From: Gammaproteobacteria bacterium
GTDB taxonomy: Bacteria > Pseudomonadota > Gammaproteobacteria > UBA6429 > Thiohalophilaceae
Length of the DNA stretch: 9,324 nt
Assembly: GCA_011052165.1 (NCBI GenBank)
Contig: DRJN01000449.1
Location: 1 to 9,324, forward strand
Reading direction: 5' to 3'
This document shows, one piece after another, positions 5,560 through 9,324 of this stretch (position 1 is its first letter; every line of letters starts with the position of its first letter). Under the pieces are notes generated by a model. It was not told where the DNA came from. It did not search any database and was given only the letters and a program-made list of their open reading frames with translations. The position numbers and the translations under genes are program-made.

Positions 5560-7638
5560 ATGGACACAGGAATCACCGATAAAACCTACCAGCACTGGCA
5601 CCTTGAACAGGACGAGGAAAACTTCGTCTGGCTGCATCTGGATAAAGCCGATAGTTCGACCAATACCCTCTCCGAAGCCGTGCTGACAGAACTGGAAGAC
5701 GCCCTCAATCATCTGCATCGCCAGCCGCCCCACGGGCTGGTCATTTGCTCGGCCAAGAAAAACGGCTTCATCGCTGGCGCCGATATCAGGGAATTCACTC
5801 ATTTTGAATCTCAGCCTGCGGCGCTGGACGCCATTCAGCGCGGGCAACGCGTTTTCAACCTGCTTGAAACTATCGACTGTCCGACCCTTGCCCTGATTCA
5901 CGGTTACTGCCTCGGTGGCGGCCTGGAGATGGCGCTGGCCTGTCGCTATCGCATCGCCGAGGACAGCCCCGAAACCCGTCTCGGCCTGCCCGAAGTGCGC
6001 CTCGGTATTCACCCCGGTTTCGGTGGAACGGTACGGGCACTGGAGGCCGCCGGGCCTCTCATCGCCCTGAACATCATGCTCACTGGCCGCAGCTTCTCGG
6101 CCCGGGCAGCAAAAAAAATGCGTCTGGTGCATTATGCGGTCCCCCAGCGTCACCTGCTCAATGCCGCGCGCAGCATGTTGCGCAACCCTCCCAAACAGGC
6201 ACCACTGCCCTGGTGGCTGAAGATCCTGAACCACCGCCTGCTGCGGCCGTGGATTGCAAAATACATGCTCAGGAGCGTTGCCAAAAAAGCCGCACGCGCG
6301 CATTACCCGGCTCCCTATGCGCTGATCGATCTCTGGCAACGCTATGCCGATGATCGTGAACAGATGCTGCGTGAGGAAGCCGTCTCCGTGGCTAATCTAC
6401 TGGTGGGCAAAACTGCCCAAAACCTGATCCGGGTCTTCAACCTGCAGGAAACGCTCAAGGAACGGGGGCGAAAAGGAGAGCGGGAGCAAGAGAACAAACC
6501 AAAATACGTACACGTCATCGGCGGCGGCGTCATGGGCGGGGATATTGCCGCCTGGTGCGCCTTGCAGGGCTATCAGGTCAGTATTCAGGATCGTGAACAT
6601 GAGACTCTGGGGCGGGTCATCCAGCGCGCCTTTGGCCTTTACAGGAAGCGTCTGAAAAAACCCCGCCTGATTTCAACCACCCTGGACAGATTGATGCCGG
6701 ATCTGCCCGGCCATGCGCTGGCGCGCGCGGATGTCGTGATCGAAGCCATTTTTGAAGATGCCGGGATCAAACAACAACTCTTCCGCGAAATTGAGCCACA
6801 AATGAAAGCGGATGCCCTGCTTTGCACCAACACCTCCAGCATCCCACTGGAGACCCTGGCCGAGGTGCTGGAAAAACCGGAACGGCTGGTGGGCCTGCAC
6901 TTTTTCAATCCGGTCGCCAAAATGCCGCTGATTGAAATCGTGCGCGGTCAAAACAGCACGGAGGAAAACGTACAACGCGCCAGCGCCTTCGCCAAGTCCC
7001 TCAGCCGTCTGCCCCTGCCCGTCACCAGCAGCCCCGGTTTTCTGGTCAATCGCGTACTCATGCCTTACCTGATTGAAGCCGTGATCCTGGCCGAAGAAGG
7101 CGTGCCGCTGAAAGTCATCGATGAAGAAGCCGTGGATTTTGGCATGCCCATGGGACCGATTGAGCTGGCCGACACGGTCGGTCTGGATATTTGCCTGAAA
7201 GTCGCAGACATTCTTTCGCAGAACATGGACATCAGCGTACCCGAACGCCTCAGAACCCTGGTGGATCGTGGCCAACTGGGGAAAAAAACCGGCCAGGGTT
7301 TTTACAGCTTTAAAAAAGGCAAGCCGATCAAGACCGCAGCAAACAAGGATTACATCCCGCCCGTTGATCTTCAGGAACGCCTGATCCTGCGCATGGTCAA
7401 CGAGGTGATTGCCTGCCTGCGGGACGGCGTCGTGGAAACAGCGGATCTGGCCGATGCCGGTATCATCTTCGGTACCGGCTTTGCTCCCTTCCGCGGCGGC
7501 CCCATGCACTATCTACAGGATCGTGGCGCGCAACAGGTGTACAAAATGCTGGAACAGTTGCAGCAACGCTATGGTCAGCGCTTCGCCCCCGATGCCGGTT
7601 GGCAGCCGTGGCTTGAACAGGAAGAGGGCAATGGCTGA
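5560..7638 (+). CDS. fadJ: FadJ/FadB-type bifunctional enoyl-CoA hydratase / 3-hydroxyacyl-CoA dehydrogenase
   Basis: This alpha subunit of the beta-oxidation complex hydrates 2-enoyl-CoA and then oxidises 3-hydroxyacyl-CoA with NAD. The N-terminal crotonase domain (about 15-200) has the oxyanion segment FIAGADIREF (70-79) and both catalytic glutamates, Glu123 in GGGLEMALAC and Glu145 in GLPEVRLGI. A linker (about 207-315) leads to the dehydrogenase. There, VIGGGVMGGDIA (319-330) is the NAD-binding glycine loop, TNTSSIPL lies at 423-430, HFFNPVAKMPLIEIVRG carries His447 and Glu459, and GFLVNR (493-498) and GMPMGPIELAD follow. The C-terminal domain contains GQGFYSF and GTGFAPFRGGP (638-648). 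At 692 residues it is slightly shorter than E. coli FadJ (714) or FadB (729), lengths from memory. GAAAAGG lies 8 bases before ATG. The gene is separated from fadI by a hairpin-rich gap but overlaps the ligase gene downstream. FadI and FadJ presumably form the complex together. Confidence 0.94.
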   Translation: MDTGITDKTYQHWHLEQDEENFVWLHLDKADSSTNTLSEAVLTELEDALNHLHRQPPHGLVICSAKKNGFIAGADIREFTHFESQPAALDAIQRGQRVFNLLETIDCPTLALIHGYCLGGGLEMALACRYRIAEDSPETRLGLPEVRLGIHPGFGGTVRALEAAGPLIALNIMLTGRSFSARAAKKMRLVHYAVPQRHLLNAARSMLRNPPKQAPLPWWLKILNHRLLRPWIAKYMLRSVAKKAARAHYPAPYALIDLWQRYADDREQMLREEAVSVANLLVGKTAQNLIRVFNLQETLKERGRKGEREQENKPKYVHVIGGGVMGGDIAAWCALQGYQVSIQDREHETLGRVIQRAFGLYRKRLKKPRLISTTLDRLMPDLPGHALARADVVIEAIFEDAGIKQQLFREIEPQMKADALLCTNTSSIPLETLAEVLEKPERLVGLHFFNPVAKMPLIEIVRGQNSTEENVQRASAFAKSLSRLPLPVTSSPGFLVNRVLMPYLIEAVILAEEGVPLKVIDEEAVDFGMPMGPIELADTVGLDICLKVADILSQNMDISVPERLRTLVDRGQLGKKTGQGFYSFKKGKPIKTAANKDYIPPVDLQERLILRMVNEVIACLRDGVVETADLADAGIIFGTGFAPFRGGPMHYLQDRGAQQVYKMLEQLQQRYGQRFAPDAGWQPWLEQEEGNG

Positions 7639-9324
7639 TTCACGAAAGGACATTATTTCACCCGGCACGGTCAGCAACCTGCACAACCTGCTACGGGAAC
7701 GGGTGCAACGCAGTCCCGATGCGCTGGCCTATCGTTGTTTTGACACCGAAAAAAACCAGTGGAGCGATCTGAACTGGCGGCAGGTAGCGGAGCATATTGG
7801 CCGCTGGAAAGCCGCGCTGGCAACCGAAGAGATGGAGGCCGGAGATCGGGTCGCGGTAATGGCGCATAACTGTCCCCAATGGATCATGTTCGAACAGGCG
7901 GCGCTGTCCCTGCAACTGGTGCTGGTGCCGCTGTACGCCAATGACCGGCCCGATAATATCGGCTATATCCTACAAAATGCCGGGATCAAACTGATCCTGA
8001 TCGAAAACGAGGAACACTGGCAGTGCCTGTGCGATACCTATAACAGCATGCAGGAGGTGCAGCGCATCATCACCCTGACGCCCATCGGCAGCGCGCACGA
8101 TACCCGTCTGAAAAATGTTAGTGACTGGCTACCCGCAAAAGGTGCGGCGCTGGAAAAACTGAACACGCCCGATGATACCCTGGCCTCGATCGTCTACACC
8201 TCCGGCACCACTGGCAATCCCAAGGGCGTCATGCTCAGTCACGCCAATATTCTCTGGAATGCCGACAGCGCCCAACGCTGCGATCATTTCTATACCGATG
8301 ACATGTTTCTTTCTTTTCTGCCCCTGTCGCACATGTTCGAGCGCACCGCAGGCTATTACATGCCCATGCTGGTGGGCGCCAGCGTGTCCTTTTCCCGCTC
8401 TATCGAGCATCTGGCCGAAGACATGCAGATCATTCGTCCCACCATTCTGGTGACCGTACCGCGGATCTTTGAGCGGATCTATAACAAGATTCAATTGCAA
8501 CTGGCCGAAAAACCCGCCTTCGCCCGCAAACTGTTCGAGAAAACCGTCGCGGTGGGCTGGCAGCGGTTTCTGATTTCACAGGGTCGGGCACACTGGTCTG
8601 TCAGACAACTGCTCTGGCCCCTGCTGGATGCCCTGGTAGCGAAAAAGATCCGCGCCAAACTGGGCGGACGCCTGCGTCTGGCGGTCAGCGGCGGCGCACC
8701 TTTGTCTAACGATATTGCCCGCACTTTCATCGGCCTCGGCATCACCATCACCCAGGGCTATGGCATGACTGAACTCAGTCCCGTAGTGTCCACCAACCGT
8801 CTGGACGATAACGATCCGTTTAGCGTCGGTCAGCCCCTGCCGGAAGTGGAAGCCCGCATTGGCGATAATGGCGAGTTGCTGGTGCGCAGTCCCGGTGTGA
8901 TGCTGGGCTATTATAACAACGAGACCGCTACCCGCGAGGTGATTGATGAGGACGGCTGGCTGCATACCGGTGACGTAGCTGAAATCCGCGAAGGGCATAT
9001 TTATATTACCGGTCGCCTTAAAGACATCATCGTGCTGTCCAATGGCGAAAAAATTCCCCCCGCCGATATGGAGCTGACCATCAGCACGGATCCGCTGTTC
9101 GAACAGGTTATGATTATCGGCGAAGGCCGTCCCTTTCTCTCCGCCATCGTTGTTTTAAATAAAGACCGCTGGATACCGTTAGCAACCAGCCTTGGGTTGA
9201 ATCCGAACGAGCAACGCAGTCTGGATGATGAAAACATACATCAGGCACTACTGGAACGTATCGGTACAAAACTTGCCCCTTTTCCCGGCTATGCCCGGCT
9301 ATATGCGATCAAAGCAACACTGGA
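7631..9324 (+). CDS. AMP-forming long-chain acyl-CoA ligase, partial at the window edge
   Basis: This enzyme activates fatty acids to acyl-CoA via an acyl-adenylate. The frame is open from ATG 7631 to the window end (564 complete codons, no stop). The adenylate-forming signature YTSGTTGNPKGVMLSH lies at 189-204. PLSHMFERT (231-239), VPRIFERIY (276-284), GGRLRLAVSGGAPL (345-358), QGYGMTELSP (375-384), GWLHTGD (442-448) and GRLKDIIVLSNGEKIPP (461-477) follow in family order. The pattern fits the FAA1/COG1022 branch of long-chain ligases rather than E. coli FadD, so I give no symbol. The protein starts inside the fadJ stop region (ATGGCTGA, 8-base overlap), with AGGA at 7619-7622 and a spacer of 8. 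The C-terminal end, probably a few dozen residues including the usual late catalytic lysine, lies outside the window. No signal peptide is seen. Confidence 0.93.
   Translation, partial: MADSRKDIISPGTVSNLHNLLRERVQRSPDALAYRCFDTEKNQWSDLNWRQVAEHIGRWKAALATEEMEAGDRVAVMAHNCPQWIMFEQAALSLQLVLVPLYANDRPDNIGYILQNAGIKLILIENEEHWQCLCDTYNSMQEVQRIITLTPIGSAHDTRLKNVSDWLPAKGAALEKLNTPDDTLASIVYTSGTTGNPKGVMLSHANILWNADSAQRCDHFYTDDMFLSFLPLSHMFERTAGYYMPMLVGASVSFSRSIEHLAEDMQIIRPTILVTVPRIFERIYNKIQLQLAEKPAFARKLFEKTVAVGWQRFLISQGRAHWSVRQLLWPLLDALVAKKIRAKLGGRLRLAVSGGAPLSNDIARTFIGLGITITQGYGMTELSPVVSTNRLDDNDPFSVGQPLPEVEARIGDNGELLVRSPGVMLGYYNNETATREVIDEDGWLHTGDVAEIREGHIYITGRLKDIIVLSNGEKIPPADMELTISTDPLFEQVMIIGEGRPFLSAIVVLNKDRWIPLATSLGLNPNEQRSLDDENIHQALLERIGTKLAPFPGYARLYAIKATL

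Overview
The window looks like a chromosomal segment from a gammaproteobacterium with moderately high GC content. This rests on protein types, not on a search. The FadE, FadI and FadJ proteins resemble those of E. coli, a small acidic protein of a type I recall from purple-sulfur and sulfur-oxidiser relatives (Chromatiales-like) sits at the left edge, and a dispersed intergenic repeat of a style common in such genomes is present. All convincing genes are on the + strand.

Layout. Bases 102-395 hold a small, very acidic conserved protein, probably of the DUF6763 type, followed by a hairpin at 413-436. Bases 396-863 are non-coding. They contain a tandem array of an intergenic repeat with a period of about 110 bp (460-706), then a likely promoter/operator region (759-840). 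Bases 864-1802 encode a permuted NlpC/P60-type (YiiX-like) cysteine hydrolase. It overlaps by ATGA a FadE-type acyl-CoA dehydrogenase (1799-4057), which is followed after 17 bp by a FadI-type thiolase (4075-5421). A 138-bp gap (5422-5559) carries a terminator-like hairpin and another copy of the same repeat. Next comes a FadJ-type bifunctional enoyl-CoA hydratase/3-hydroxyacyl-CoA dehydrogenase (5560-7638). It overlaps by 8 bp an AMP-forming long-chain acyl-CoA ligase (7631 to the window edge), which runs off the right end without a stop codon.

Together the genes supply a complete fatty-acid beta-oxidation cycle. The ligase activates fatty acid to acyl-CoA, FadE makes the 2-enoyl-CoA, FadJ hydrates and oxidises it, and FadI cleaves off acetyl-CoA. 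No electron-transfer flavoprotein gene is in view. The unexplained member is the cysteine hydrolase, which is translationally coupled to FadE.

The two most interesting observations are these. First, a compound intergenic element (a TACCCCGC-type hairpin followed by a GATGGGTTT...CCATCCTAC arm) occurs at both sizeable gene ends in the window, and its full-length version has a nested palindrome design. Second, a lipid-related permuted papain-like hydrolase is coupled to a FadE that lacks the N-terminal membrane anchor of the E. coli enzyme. I saw no rRNA, tRNA, CRISPR array, transposase, phage gene or defence system.
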